64,000 nt of DNA from Mycobacterium kyorinense (lineage in GTDB: Bacteria > Actinomycetota > Actinomycetes > Mycobacteriales > Mycobacteriaceae): assembly GCF_002101735.1 (NCBI RefSeq), contig NZ_LQPE01000010.1, forward strand, positions 29,899 through 93,898. Reading direction: 5' to 3'. Position numbers and translations under genes: made by a program. The number at the start of each line of letters is the position of its first letter. Within the stretch, counting starts at the first letter, position 1. Shown here one piece after another: positions 48,562 through 56,861 of the stretch. Under the pieces are notes generated by a model. That model searched no databases, was not told where the DNA came from, and was given only the letters and a program-made list of their open reading frames with translations.

Positions 48562-50969
48562 CCGCGACTGCGGAGCTGCTGCCGCTGAGGCTCGAGGACA
48601 CCGCCGCCGGTGAGGGCGGTGGGCCGGCTACGGCGGTGTCGTTGGCGCTACGGCCGCATCAACAGGCGGCGTTCACCGAGGCGATGCGTCATCTCGGCGA
48701 ACACGATCGGGTGACGGTCGCGTTGCCGTGCGGCACCGGCAAAACCCTTCTCGGGCAACGCCTTGCCCAGTATCTGGGGCGGCATGGTCGGTCGGCAATT
48801 CTCGTGTTAGTGCCGTCAGTGGCGTTGCTGGCGCAGACGATGCGGGCCTGGGTGCGCCACAGCGCCCGGCCGCTGGCGGTGTTCGTGTTGTGCCATGACC
48901 GCAGCGTGTCCAGCACGGATTTGCATGTTCCGGTGTCGACTAGTGCGGCGGCGCTGGCGGGCTGGGTTACACGGGAGCAGCAGCAGATCCGCCGCCCGAC
49001 CGATCCGCAGGTTGTGGTGTTCGCGACCTATCAGTCGAGCCCCCGCATCGCTGAAGCCCACCGCGATCACGGGTTGGCGCCGTGGCATGTGGTGGTCGCT
49101 GACGAGGCGCACTGCGCAGCAGGGCAATTCGAGGCTGCTTTCGCCACAGTGGTGCACGACAGCAAGGTTCCGGCGGCGGTGCGGATCTTTTTGACGGCCA
49201 CTCCGCGGATTCGCGGCCGCTCGGCTGGCGCGTTGTGCATGGACGACCCCGGCGCGTTCGGGCCGGTGGTGGCGCCGCTGGCGGTGCGGGCGGCCATTGA
49301 CGCGCGGCTGCTGTCGGACTACGTGGTGGCGGTGGTGACGGTCACCGACGCCGAGGTGCGGGCAGCAATCGGTCCACTGCAGCCGATCAACATCGGCGGC
49401 CGGGTGGTGTCGACGGATCAGGTCGCCACACAGCTGGCGGTCGCCTCGGCGGCCCGCACCTACGGACTGCGGCGAACCATGGTGTTTCACAACAGTGTTG
49501 AGGCGTCGCGGCGGTTCAGCGGCGGGCTCGCCGATACGCTGGCGCAGGCCGGCGACGAGCTCGCCGACCGGGTGGTGGCCATGCACATCGACGGCACCAC
49601 GAGTGCGCGGCGGCGCGCAGAGTGTTTAGCGGTGCTGGCCGAACCTGGCGGCGACCGGTGGGCGGTGCTGTCCAATGTTCGCTGCCTGGGTGTGGGGGTC
49701 GACGTTCCCGCACTCGACGGTGTGGTGTTCGCCAGCCCCCGCAGTTCACAGATCGACATCATCCAATCTGTGGGGCGGGCGCTGCGGGTGGATCCGTCCC
49801 GCCCGGAGCCAGCGGTGATCGTATTGCCGGTGTTCCTCGAGGCCGGCGGTCCGGATGTCGCGCAGCAGGTGGCGTCCTCGAGTTTTCGGCACGTGTATCG
49901 CACGCTGTTGGCGTTGGCCGACCAGGACGCCGAGCTGGTGGCCGAGCTGCGCCGCGGTGCGCGTCGGCGCCGGCACACACCGGACTGCAGTCATGGGGGC
50001 GGTCACGTCGGTGGGGGGCGGCTGGAGGTGGTTGACGTCGGCGGCGGCCTGGCTGCGGACGCGGTGCTGGCCGCCCTGCAGGTGGAAACGTTACGGCTGC
50101 TGTCTCCGGGCTGGGATTTCGGGCTCGAACAACTGCATGCCTACGCCGAGGAGCACGGCCACACCCGCGTGCCCGCATCGTATGTGACCGAGTCGGGGTA
50201 CCCGCTGGGGGCGTGGGTGCGTGGGCAGCGGCGCCGCCGCGGCCAGCTCACCGGCGAACGGATCGCCGCGCTGGATTCCACCCCCGGCTGGGTGTGGAAT
50301 CTGCACGAGGCGGCCTGGGCCGACGCGTTCGACAAGCTGGCGGGCTTCGCCGGCGAGCATGGCCACACCCGCATCCCGCGCGACCACCGCTGCTATGACG
50401 GGTTTTTGCTGTTCCAGTGGGCCAGTGATCAGCGCCGCGAATACGCCGCCGGCACGCTCGACGCGCAGCGGACGGCGGCACTCGAGTCGCTGCCCGGATG
50501 GCAATGGCGGCCCGCCGGGCAACGCTGGGAGTACGGGTTCGCGCAATTGGCGGAGTTCGCCGCCGACACCGGGCAGGCCAGCCCGTCGCAAAACTACGTC
50601 ACCGAGCAGGGCTACCGGCTCGGGGAGTGGGTCAGCAAGCAGCGCTACGCGCACGCGCGCGGCCAGCTCGACGCGCAGCGGACGGCGGCATTGGAGTCGC
50701 TGCCCGGATGGCAGTGGGACCTGCTGGAAGCCCGGTGGTGCGCCGGGCTGGCCGAGTTGGCCCGTTTCGCCGCCCAGCACGGTCACCTGCGTGTGCCCCG
50801 CAACTACCGCACCGCTGGCGGGGATCCACTCGGCAAATGGGTCGATAACCAGCGCAGCGCCGAGCGCGCCGGAACCCTTGCCGCGCATCGTGTTGCGGCG
50901 CTCGAAGCGCTGCCCGGCTGGAGCTGGTCAGCGCCTGCCGCGCCGGGACTCAAAGGTGCACCCCGATGA
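48558..50969 (+). CDS. DEAH-box helicase with four C-terminal helicase-associated repeats
   Basis: An 803-residue superfamily 2 helicase. Motif I LPCGTGKTLLG is at about 55-65, motif II VADEAHCA near 180, motif III LTATPR follows, and motif VI SVGRALRVD closes the core near 410. Residues about 515-795 consist of four tandem repeats of about 68 residues, each with a W...F..L..FA..HGH..VP..Y....G..LG.WV..QR pattern ending in PGW.W. These helicase-associated domains are typical of actinobacterial plasmid and phage helicases and probably bind nucleic acid. The cellular role is unknown. Confidence 0.85.
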   Translation: MTATAELLPLRLEDTAAGEGGGPATAVSLALRPHQQAAFTEAMRHLGEHDRVTVALPCGTGKTLLGQRLAQYLGRHGRSAILVLVPSVALLAQTMRAWVRHSARPLAVFVLCHDRSVSSTDLHVPVSTSAAALAGWVTREQQQIRRPTDPQVVVFATYQSSPRIAEAHRDHGLAPWHVVVADEAHCAAGQFEAAFATVVHDSKVPAAVRIFLTATPRIRGRSAGALCMDDPGAFGPVVAPLAVRAAIDARLLSDYVVAVVTVTDAEVRAAIGPLQPINIGGRVVSTDQVATQLAVASAARTYGLRRTMVFHNSVEASRRFSGGLADTLAQAGDELADRVVAMHIDGTTSARRRAECLAVLAEPGGDRWAVLSNVRCLGVGVDVPALDGVVFASPRSSQIDIIQSVGRALRVDPSRPEPAVIVLPVFLEAGGPDVAQQVASSSFRHVYRTLLALADQDAELVAELRRGARRRRHTPDCSHGGGHVGGGRLEVVDVGGGLAADAVLAALQVETLRLLSPGWDFGLEQLHAYAEEHGHTRVPASYVTESGYPLGAWVRGQRRRRGQLTGERIAALDSTPGWVWNLHEAAWADAFDKLAGFAGEHGHTRIPRDHRCYDGFLLFQWASDQRREYAAGTLDAQRTAALESLPGWQWRPAGQRWEYGFAQLAEFAADTGQASPSQNYVTEQGYRLGEWVSKQRYAHARGQLDAQRTAALESLPGWQWDLLEARWCAGLAELARFAAQHGHLRVPRNYRTAGGDPLGKWVDNQRSAERAGTLAAHRVAALEALPGWSWSAPAAPGLKGAPR

Positions 50970-51052
50970 CCGCCCACCACATCCATACCCAGTGCCGCTA
51001 TTGCAAGACAGACCTCACCGGGTCTGTCAGAAAGGACGATCGCCATGTGTAG
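50966..51052 (+). CDS. Very short open frame, CxxC motif
   Basis: A possible 28-residue peptide (TAHHIHTQCRYCKTDLTG) starting in the ATGA overlap with the helicase stop and overlapping the next frame. The chain organisation of overlapping starts and stops supports translation; nothing else does. Confidence 0.35.
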   Translation: MTAHHIHTQCRYCKTDLTGSVRKDDRHV

Positions 51053-51179
51053 GAGCACAGGCAGGCGGTGCCCTGGCCGCATGGAGCAGAACGCTGCCGT
51101 GGTCCCCGATGGGCCGCCCATCGCAGTGGCCAGCCGACGCGTCGACAGCCAGCGGGACACCGCGAGGTCCGAGCGGTGA
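51045..51179 (+). CDS. Small protein with MCR-type N-terminus
   Basis: A 44-residue protein beginning MCRSTGRRCPGR, similar to the start of the ArdC-like protein at 13734 (MCRAPTEPGGPRRCPG). Such short Cys/Arg openings are common in mycobacterial plasmid proteins. GAAAGGACGATC precedes the ATG. It overlaps the next gene by GTGA. Confidence 0.45.
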   Translation: MCRSTGRRCPGRMEQNAAVVPDGPPIAVASRRVDSQRDTARSER

Positions 51180-51496
51180 GGCCCGGGGGTAACGCGGTGC
51201 CGGCCGAGTTGGCCGGGCTGGATTGGTCGGTGATCACCTGCCAGTGCGGCCACGGTTGTTCGCGGCCCGCCCGGTATGTGGCCGAATTCCATGCGGTCGA
51301 CCACTGCTGCTGCAGCGGGGTCAACGAGCTGGGCAACGTGGTGCTGATCGTGTGTGGCCACTGTCTGTCGACATTGCGGGTGTCAGCGGCGGTGTTTGCG
51401 CGGCGGCTATCGCGCTGCGGGCGCCCGGCCTGCCGGTCGTGCGGGGCACCGATCGCGATGGCCGGTGACATTTTGCGGTCGGTGAGGCCGCTGTGA
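51176..51496 (+). CDS. Cys-rich small protein, probable zinc binder
   Basis: A 106-residue protein with many cysteines (TCQCGHGC, DHCCCSGVN, CGHCLS, CGRPACRSCG). The CxC/CxxC spacing suggests two or more zinc sites. GTG start. Unknown role. Confidence 0.55.
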   Translation: MRPGGNAVPAELAGLDWSVITCQCGHGCSRPARYVAEFHAVDHCCCSGVNELGNVVLIVCGHCLSTLRVSAAVFARRLSRCGRPACRSCGAPIAMAGDILRSVRPL

Positions 51497-51687
51497 GCGC
51501 GTCTGTCAGTGTTGCCGAGACGGTTACCGCTCGAGGGTTGGTGCGGCGGATCCGCTGCGGCGGTTGCTATGTCGATGTCGGCGGCCGCCTCATCGACGTC
51601 GGGACCCAAACGGTGACCACCGAAACCGTCGACGCGTTGATCGCGGCGCTACGTCTCGCCGCCGCTATGGCGGAGCCCACCCAATGA
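51493..51687 (+). CDS. Small protein, unknown function
   Basis: A 64-residue protein (ARGLVRRIRCGGCYVDVGGRLIDVGTQTVTTETVDALIAALRLA), GTG start, linked to both neighbours by four-base overlaps. No family recognised. Confidence 0.45.
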   Translation: MSASVSVAETVTARGLVRRIRCGGCYVDVGGRLIDVGTQTVTTETVDALIAALRLAAAMAEPTQ

Positions 51688-52022
51688 GCGTAGGCCTGCA
51701 GTTCAACGTGCCGCTGTCGTCGGCGGCTGAAGCTCGGAACCCACGCCCCGGCAGCGGCTTTCGCACGTATGGCGTTGCGGTAGGACAACTGGATTGGTTG
51801 CTTGACCGCAGCGACCCTCGAGTTGTCGCGGCGCTGGCCCACACCTGTTCGGTGTGTAACGCACCGCCAGGCGATGACTGCGGCTGGCGGGATCCACGTC
51901 ACCACGCTCGATTAGCGCTCGTAGGCGGCGCTGTCATCCACCACATCCGCGTGCCGCAAACAGTGTCGTTCGGCGACCACCTACTGGTCGCGCACCGCGC
52001 AGCCCTCTTCGAGGAGGAGTGA
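51684..52022 (+). CDS. Small protein with phage-type zinc finger
   Basis: A 112-residue protein. HTCSVCNAPPGDDCGWRDPRHHARL is a compact zinc-binding segment frequently seen in actinophage and plasmid proteins, where it recognises DNA or protein. It ends three bases before the cytosine methyltransferase gene. Confidence 0.6.
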   Translation: MSVGLQFNVPLSSAAEARNPRPGSGFRTYGVAVGQLDWLLDRSDPRVVAALAHTCSVCNAPPGDDCGWRDPRHHARLALVGGAVIHHIRVPQTVSFGDHLLVAHRAALFEEE

Positions 52023-52025
52023 CTC

Positions 52026-53594
52026 ATGACGCTGACGTTGACCGACCTGTTCGCCGGAGCCGGCGGTTCATCGACCGGCGCGGTGTCGGTGCCGGGCATC
52101 GAAGTCCGGGTCGCTTCCAATCACTGGAGCCTGGCCATTGAGTCACACGCGGCGAATCACCCTGAGACAGATCATATTCAAGCCGACCTATCCCAAATCG
52201 ACCCCCGCCTCTTCCCACGCACCGACGCTCTGTGGGCGAGCCCGAGCTGCACGCATCATAGTTCCGCCCAGGGAAAGAAGCGCACGGATTTGCAACAGCC
52301 CGACCTGTTTGGCGACACGCTGCCCGAAGAGGCTGCAGAGCGCTCGCGGGCCACGATGTGGGACGTGGTGCGCTTCTCTGAGCACCACGAATATCAAGCG
52401 GTGATCGTAGAAAACGTCGTCGAGGTCGCGTTGTGGCGGCCATTCCGCGCGTGGCTTTCCGCAATGGATTCCATCGGCTACAACCACCGCATCCTCTACC
52501 TGAATTCCATGCATGCCCAGGTCTTCGGATCCGGCGCGCCACAGTCGCGGGATCGGATCTACATTGTGTTATGGCGCAACGGAAATCGTCCACCAGACTT
52601 GGATCGGGTGCTGCGGCCGCGGGCCGTGTGCCCCGACCATGGCGAGGTCGATTCTCGGCAGGTATGGAAGAAGCCGGTTCATTGGGGGCGGTATCGGGCG
52701 CAATACATCTATACCTGCTCCCGGACCGGATGTCATCGAGTCGTTGAGCCGTTTTACCGGCCGGCCGCGGAGGCCATCGACTGGGCGATCCAGGGCCAGC
52801 GGATCGGCGATAAGCCGTTGCGGGAGTTCAAGAACAAGACGACCGGTGAGGTGGTCTTGTCGCCGCTGGCCCCGAGGACCATGGCTCGGGTCGAAGCCGG
52901 CATCCAGAAGTATTGGGCGCCGCTATTAGTGCCGGTCGAAGGCCGCGCCGGCGAGACCGCCGCCCGCCCAGTCGCTGATTCCGCCCGCACCATGACGAGC
53001 CGCAACGAAACTGCGTTGCTGGTGCCGTGTGGTGGCACCTGGCGTGACAAGCCGACCTCTGCTCGTGAGCCGATGCCGGCCCGCACTACGCGGGAAAATG
53101 ACGGGCTCGCGTTCATCGCAGAACTGCGCGGAGGGGGAAGCAAGCACCGCCCGGTCTCAGCAGCGCTATCCACCGTGACAGCGTCCGGCAACCATCACGG
53201 CCTGGTAATGACCTACTACGGCAATGGCACGAGCAGGTCAACCGACGCTGCCCTGCCGACTGTCACTGCGGTGGACCGACACGCGCTGCTGATGCGACAC
53301 AACACCGCACGTGGCAACCCAGCTCAGATGATCACGCCAGTAAGCGAGTATGCCCGCACTATCACCACGCGCGGCCATCAATCGTTGCTCACCTGCGCGA
53401 CTCTCGACATCAACGATGTCCTGTTCCGCATGTTGGAGCCACATGAAATCTCGGCGGCAATGGACTTCCCGCGCGGCTACATCCTCAAAGGCAACAAGCG
53501 GGCTCAGGTTCGCCAGGCCGGCGCGGCCGTAACTCCGCCGTGCTCACGGGATCTGATCGGCGTGGTGGCGGAATCGCTGGGGGTTGCGTTGTGA
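52026..53594 (+). CDS. DNA (cytosine-5) methyltransferase
   Basis: A 522-residue Dcm-type enzyme. Motif I is DLFAGAGGSSTG. Motif IV reads ASPSCTHHS, with the catalytic Cys but the usual Pro-Pro-Cys changed to Pro-Ser-Cys, as in many phage enzymes. Motif VI is VIVENVVE, motif VIII QSRDRIYIV. A Cys-containing insert (CPDHGEVD; CSRTGCHRV) and the repeated S-T-V-T-A and ARTMTSRNET segments resemble phage methyltransferases. It starts a four- to five-gene modification cassette. Its target sequence cannot be read from the protein. Confidence 0.85.
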   Translation: MTLTLTDLFAGAGGSSTGAVSVPGIEVRVASNHWSLAIESHAANHPETDHIQADLSQIDPRLFPRTDALWASPSCTHHSSAQGKKRTDLQQPDLFGDTLPEEAAERSRATMWDVVRFSEHHEYQAVIVENVVEVALWRPFRAWLSAMDSIGYNHRILYLNSMHAQVFGSGAPQSRDRIYIVLWRNGNRPPDLDRVLRPRAVCPDHGEVDSRQVWKKPVHWGRYRAQYIYTCSRTGCHRVVEPFYRPAAEAIDWAIQGQRIGDKPLREFKNKTTGEVVLSPLAPRTMARVEAGIQKYWAPLLVPVEGRAGETAARPVADSARTMTSRNETALLVPCGGTWRDKPTSAREPMPARTTRENDGLAFIAELRGGGSKHRPVSAALSTVTASGNHHGLVMTYYGNGTSRSTDAALPTVTAVDRHALLMRHNTARGNPAQMITPVSEYARTITTRGHQSLLTCATLDINDVLFRMLEPHEISAAMDFPRGYILKGNKRAQVRQAGAAVTPPCSRDLIGVVAESLGVAL

Positions 53595-54415
53595 CTGCAC
53601 CACCTATGGCCTATTTCGGCGGCAAGACACGGCTCGCCGCGAAGATCGCCGCGCTGCTACCACCCCACGAGCACTACGTCGAACCATTCGCTGGCAGCCT
53701 CGCAGTGCTGCTCGCCAAACCGCCGAGCCGGATTGAAACAGTTAACGACATCGACGGCGGCCTCATGTGCTTCTGGCGCGTGCTGCGCGACCGGCCAACC
53801 GAACTCGCCCGGGTCTGCGCGCTGACGCCGCATTCACGGGCTGAGCACGCCGCGGCAGCGACATCGTTCGATGATGCTCTCGATGAGTTGGAGCGGGCAC
53901 GCCGCGTCTGGGTACAGATCAGCCAGAGCCGCACCGGAACGCTGCGTAAGACCGGCTGGCGCTACTACATCGACCCATCCGGCACACATACGTCGATGCC
54001 CGGCTACCTCGAGGCCTACGTCGAGCGCATGGCCGCCGCGGCCGAGCGCCTGCACAAGGTTGGTCTCGAATGCCGCCCAGCTCTCGAGGTAATCGCGGCC
54101 TACGGGACGTTCGAGGCGGTCTGCCTCTACGTCGATCCGACGTACCTCGGTAGCACGCGGCACCGCAACTATCGATTCGAGATGACCAGCAAGTCGGAGC
54201 ACACCGAGTTGCTCGAGGCTCTGCTCGGGGCCCGGGCCGCCGTCGTTGTCAGTGGCTATTCCAACGAGCTCTACGATGCCGCGCTCGGCGGATGGTGGCG
54301 AATCGAAATCCCAACCATGAGCGGACATGCACGCTGCGATCAAGCCCGCACTGAAGTCATCTGGTCTAACCGGCCGTTAGGCCACCCGTCGCTGTTCGAC
54401 CTGGAGGCGGTTTAA
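53591..54415 (+). CDS. Dam-like DNA adenine-N6 methyltransferase
   Basis: A 274-residue D12-class enzyme. The SAM-binding opening is MAYFGGKTRLAAKIAALLPPHEHYVEPFAGSLAVLL, and the catalytic DPPY motif appears as DPTYLG in YVDPTYLGSTRHR. NDIDGGLMCFWRVLRD is also typical of the family. GTG start in a GTGA overlap with the C5 enzyme. The DPTY variant may keep activity. A phage-type anti-restriction role is likely. Confidence 0.85.
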   Translation: MTAPPMAYFGGKTRLAAKIAALLPPHEHYVEPFAGSLAVLLAKPPSRIETVNDIDGGLMCFWRVLRDRPTELARVCALTPHSRAEHAAAATSFDDALDELERARRVWVQISQSRTGTLRKTGWRYYIDPSGTHTSMPGYLEAYVERMAAAAERLHKVGLECRPALEVIAAYGTFEAVCLYVDPTYLGSTRHRNYRFEMTSKSEHTELLEALLGARAAVVVSGYSNELYDAALGGWWRIEIPTMSGHARCDQARTEVIWSNRPLGHPSLFDLEAV

Positions 54416-54867
54416 TGTCTGACCTCTACTTGTGTCCCGTCACTTTCGATGAAGCGGTTGACTTCGTCGGTTGTCATCACCGGCACCATCCGGCGCCGAC
54501 CGGTCACAAGTTCAGCATCGGAGTCGCCCGCGGCGGCGAAATTGTGGGCGTCGCGATGGTCGGTCGTCCTGTGGCGCGACTTTTCGATGACGGCTGGACT
54601 CTTGAGGTGAATCGAACATGCACGAAAGGCTTGCCCCGCAATGCTAATTCGATGCTTTATGGCGCCGCGTGGCGCGCTGCCAAGGCGCTGGGCTATCGGC
54701 GACTGATCACTTACACGCTGGCGAGCGAGTCTGGTGTCTCGCTTCGCGCCGCCGGGTGGCGTGTAGTCGCCGAGCGAAAGCCTCGGAAGGGGTGGAATAT
54801 GCCCGGCCGCCCACGGATCCACACCACCGAACATAACGTGCAGCGGACGCTATGGGAGGCGGTGTGA
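54415..54867 (+). CDS. XF1762-family GNAT-like protein
   Basis: A 150-residue protein of the XF1762 family: VTFDEAVDFVGCHHRHHPAPTGHKFSIGV, VGRPVARLFDDGWTLEVNRTC and YGAAWRAAKALGYRRLITYTLASESGVSLRAAGWR. The last segment is the GNAT acetyl-CoA-binding fold end. The family is common beside DNA methyltransferases in prophages, and, like phage Mu Mom, may modify bases. That link is inference. It shares one base with the dam-like stop (TAATG). Confidence 0.75.
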   Translation: MSDLYLCPVTFDEAVDFVGCHHRHHPAPTGHKFSIGVARGGEIVGVAMVGRPVARLFDDGWTLEVNRTCTKGLPRNANSMLYGAAWRAAKALGYRRLITYTLASESGVSLRAAGWRVVAERKPRKGWNMPGRPRIHTTEHNVQRTLWEAV

Positions 54868-55118
54868 TGCCTGACCAACTCACCGTCGCCGATCTCGTGG
54901 CCGCCATGGCGCGGCACAGCGGACTGTGCTTTCGCCTCCGCCCGGCACCCGGCCGCGCCGCCACGGCGGCACCATCGGTTCAAGATGCGGCCGGCTCTGT
55001 AGTACTCAATGCGCCTTTGCCCGAAACGATTTCGCCCGAGGTTACGGCCGACGAGTACCTCGAGACAATTCGCGAGCAATGGGTGAGGCCCGCCGCCCTC
55101 ATCAGGAGGTCCGCATGA
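54867..55118 (+). CDS. Small protein of the modification cassette
   Basis: An 83-residue protein (PDQLTVADLVAAMARHSGLCFRLRPAP; DEYLETIREQWVRPAALIRR). Overlaps the XF1762 stop by one base (TGATG) and the DUF5131 gene start by ATGA. No family recognised. Confidence 0.5.
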   Translation: MPDQLTVADLVAAMARHSGLCFRLRPAPGRAATAAPSVQDAAGSVVLNAPLPETISPEVTADEYLETIREQWVRPAALIRRSA

Positions 55119-56047
55119 GCGCATCGGGCATCGAGTGGACCGAGTCGACATGGAATCCGACGACCGGCTGTGATCGGATCTCGCCCGGGTGCGATCACTG
55201 CTATGCGTTGGCGCTGGCTAAGCGTCTGAAGGCGATGGGGTCCGCGAAGTATCAGGTCGACGGCGATCCCCGCACCAGCGGACCGGGGTTCGGTGTCACC
55301 GTCCATCCCAGAGTCATGGATGAGCCGTTGTGTTGGCGAACACCACGAAGGGTGTTTGTTAACAGCATGTCGGACGTCGGACATGTGCACGTCAGCAGCG
55401 TTGCACTAGCACGGATCTGGGCGGTCATGGCGCTTACAGCGCGCCATGAGTACCAAGTTCTGACTAAGCGGCCGCGGCGGTTGGCGAAGATGCTGGCGGA
55501 CCGAGATTTCGTTGCCGCGGTGGCGCGCGAGGCAACCGAGATCATCGCCAGAACACCCGCGCACCTGGGCCGGTGGCGCCTGGATTTAGGTGGCGCACGG
55601 GTGGCCGGCGACTCGGGGCGCGGCTGCAGGTGGACCATCATCAAGGCTGACCGCGACAACCTGTGGTCACCACCGTGGCCCCTTCCCAATGTTTGGGTCG
55701 GCACGTCGATCGAATCGGACGATTATTGCTGGCGAGCTGATGTTCTGCGGGCCATCCCTGCCGCTGTGCGGTTTCTCTCGCTGGAGCCGTTGCTTGGCCC
55801 GCTGACGAGCCTTGATCTCACCGGGATCGATTGGGTGATCGTGGGTGGGGAATCAGGGCCCAGAGCGCGGCCGATGGATCTTAAGTGGGCTCGCCTTCTG
55901 CGCGACCAGTGTGCTGCTGCTGGCGTGGCTTTTTACTTCAAGCAGGCCGGGTCGGTGCTTGCCCGCCAGTGGGGCTGCAGCGGCAAAGGAGCTGAGCCGT
56001 CCGACTGGCCGGAACCGTTTCCGCGGCAATTCCCCGAGGTGTCGTGA
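55115..56047 (+). CDS. DUF5131 (phage Gp37/Gp68) protein
   Basis: A 310-residue protein. IEWTESTWNPTTGCDRISPGCDHCYAL is the family signature, with a CxxxxxxCxxC cluster resembling a radical-SAM site, followed by VFVNSMSDVGH, YQVLTKRP, NVWVGTSIE and WVIVGGESGPRARPM. The family is widespread in phages and plasmids. A radical-SAM-like reaction is inferred from the fold and cysteines and is not proven. AGGAGG stands directly before the ATG. Confidence 0.85.
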   Translation: MSASGIEWTESTWNPTTGCDRISPGCDHCYALALAKRLKAMGSAKYQVDGDPRTSGPGFGVTVHPRVMDEPLCWRTPRRVFVNSMSDVGHVHVSSVALARIWAVMALTARHEYQVLTKRPRRLAKMLADRDFVAAVAREATEIIARTPAHLGRWRLDLGGARVAGDSGRGCRWTIIKADRDNLWSPPWPLPNVWVGTSIESDDYCWRADVLRAIPAAVRFLSLEPLLGPLTSLDLTGIDWVIVGGESGPRARPMDLKWARLLRDQCAAAGVAFYFKQAGSVLARQWGCSGKGAEPSDWPEPFPRQFPEVS

Positions 56048-56571
56048 TGGCCGTCAATCGACCGTTTGTCTACCTTGAATGTGGTCGCCGCAGAGTCGGC
56101 GGGGACTGGACCGGCGACAAGAATCTCAGGCGGCCTCCGCGTGTCGTGCGCGGGTACCCGCGCATTGTCGTGCGACCATCCCGGTGTGTAAATGTCCACA
56201 CTCGGGAGGCCGGTAGGCGGCGGGCCGTCAGGTTGTTCACTGATCGTGGCGGCTCAATGTCGCAGCACTACGGGCTATTCCAATACCAGCGGCAGGACCA
56301 ACCCATGACCGCGCATGCGATGCGTCTTGTTCTGGTCCACGAAAGCCATTGCCGCTCCGCGGTGTTCGCTTTGCAGCTTGCGCGCTCGGGCGATCAACGC
56401 TGCTCGTCGATACGCTGGGCACGGCAATTCCTTTGCGCCGCTTGCCGTATCAACCAAGAGGCCGCATCGGCATTCACCGCGTCTGGCTCATGTCGATCAG
56501 TCACCACCCAAGGGCATGGGTGCGATGACGACTTATCGCCGTTCGAGAAAGGAGCCGACCTTACTAACTGA
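56044..56571 (+). CDS. Doubtful open frame after the DUF5131 gene
   Basis: A 175-codon frame starting in a GTGA overlap. The composition is poor (Arg/Cys/Ser-rich, no clear secondary structure pattern), and an 18-bp palindrome lies inside it. The overlap favours translation, the rest favours non-coding DNA. Treat 56050-56861 as possibly gene-free. Confidence 0.25.
   Translation: MMAVNRPFVYLECGRRRVGGDWTGDKNLRRPPRVVRGYPRIVVRPSRCVNVHTREAGRRRAVRLFTDRGGSMSQHYGLFQYQRQDQPMTAHAMRLVLVHESHCRSAVFALQLARSGDQRCSSIRWARQFLCAACRINQEAASAFTASGSCRSVTTQGHGCDDDLSPFEKGADLTN
56147..56164. repeat. 18-bp perfect palindrome containing GCGGGTACCCGC
   Basis: TGCGCGGGTACCCGCGCA is perfect. Its 12-base centre GCGGGTACCCGC recurs as a palindrome at 63611-63622. 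The two copies bracket the replication gene cluster. Possible binding site for a plasmid replication or control protein. Confidence 0.45.
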
Positions 56572-56613
56572 CGCGGCCGGCATCGCTGGCCGCGAGGACA
56601 GAACAACTACATA

Positions 56614-56794
56614 GAGGGGCTGCCATCACAGGCCAACCCCCGAAGGGGTTGGGATAGCAAGTTGTAGCGATCCCCGGAGCGCGACCTCCGGGCCTGTGAG
56701 ATTCGAGCGCCAACTCGATATCTCGGTGCCCCTCGCGAACCGAAGGGACTTTCACCTTGGACGGGTGCCGGTCTCAGGGTAAGTCATACCCTGA
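56614..56794. other. Dense cluster of nested hairpins: candidate structured RNA or replication origin
   Basis: No convincing gene. The segment contains an outer pairing GAGGGGC (56614-56620)/GCCCCTC (56728-56734). Inside it are a 9-bp pairing TCACAGGCC (56626-56634)/GGCCTGTGA (56691-56699), a hairpin AACCCC-CGAA-GGGGTT (56635-56650), a hairpin CGGAG/CTCCG (56675-56690), and a hairpin TCGAG/CTCGA extended by GAT/ATC around it (56700-56722). A separate hairpin TCAGGGT/ACCCTGA follows at 56774-56794. All pairings are nested and compatible, giving a multi-branched fold of about 121 bases. It lies directly upstream of the candidate initiator gene. Confidence 0.55.
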
Positions 56795-56861
56795 TAGCAA
56801 TTCAAGAAACACGCCGCAATGGTCCCCTGGCGGCCTTTTGACCAGCGGGGACGGGCCGGTT

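Noticed and set aside
56614..56794. tRNA, tmRNA, or group I/II intron
   Set aside because: No cloverleaf with a T-loop and CCA end, no tag frame, and no group II domain V or group I P7 core could be recognised; left as an unassigned structured segment.
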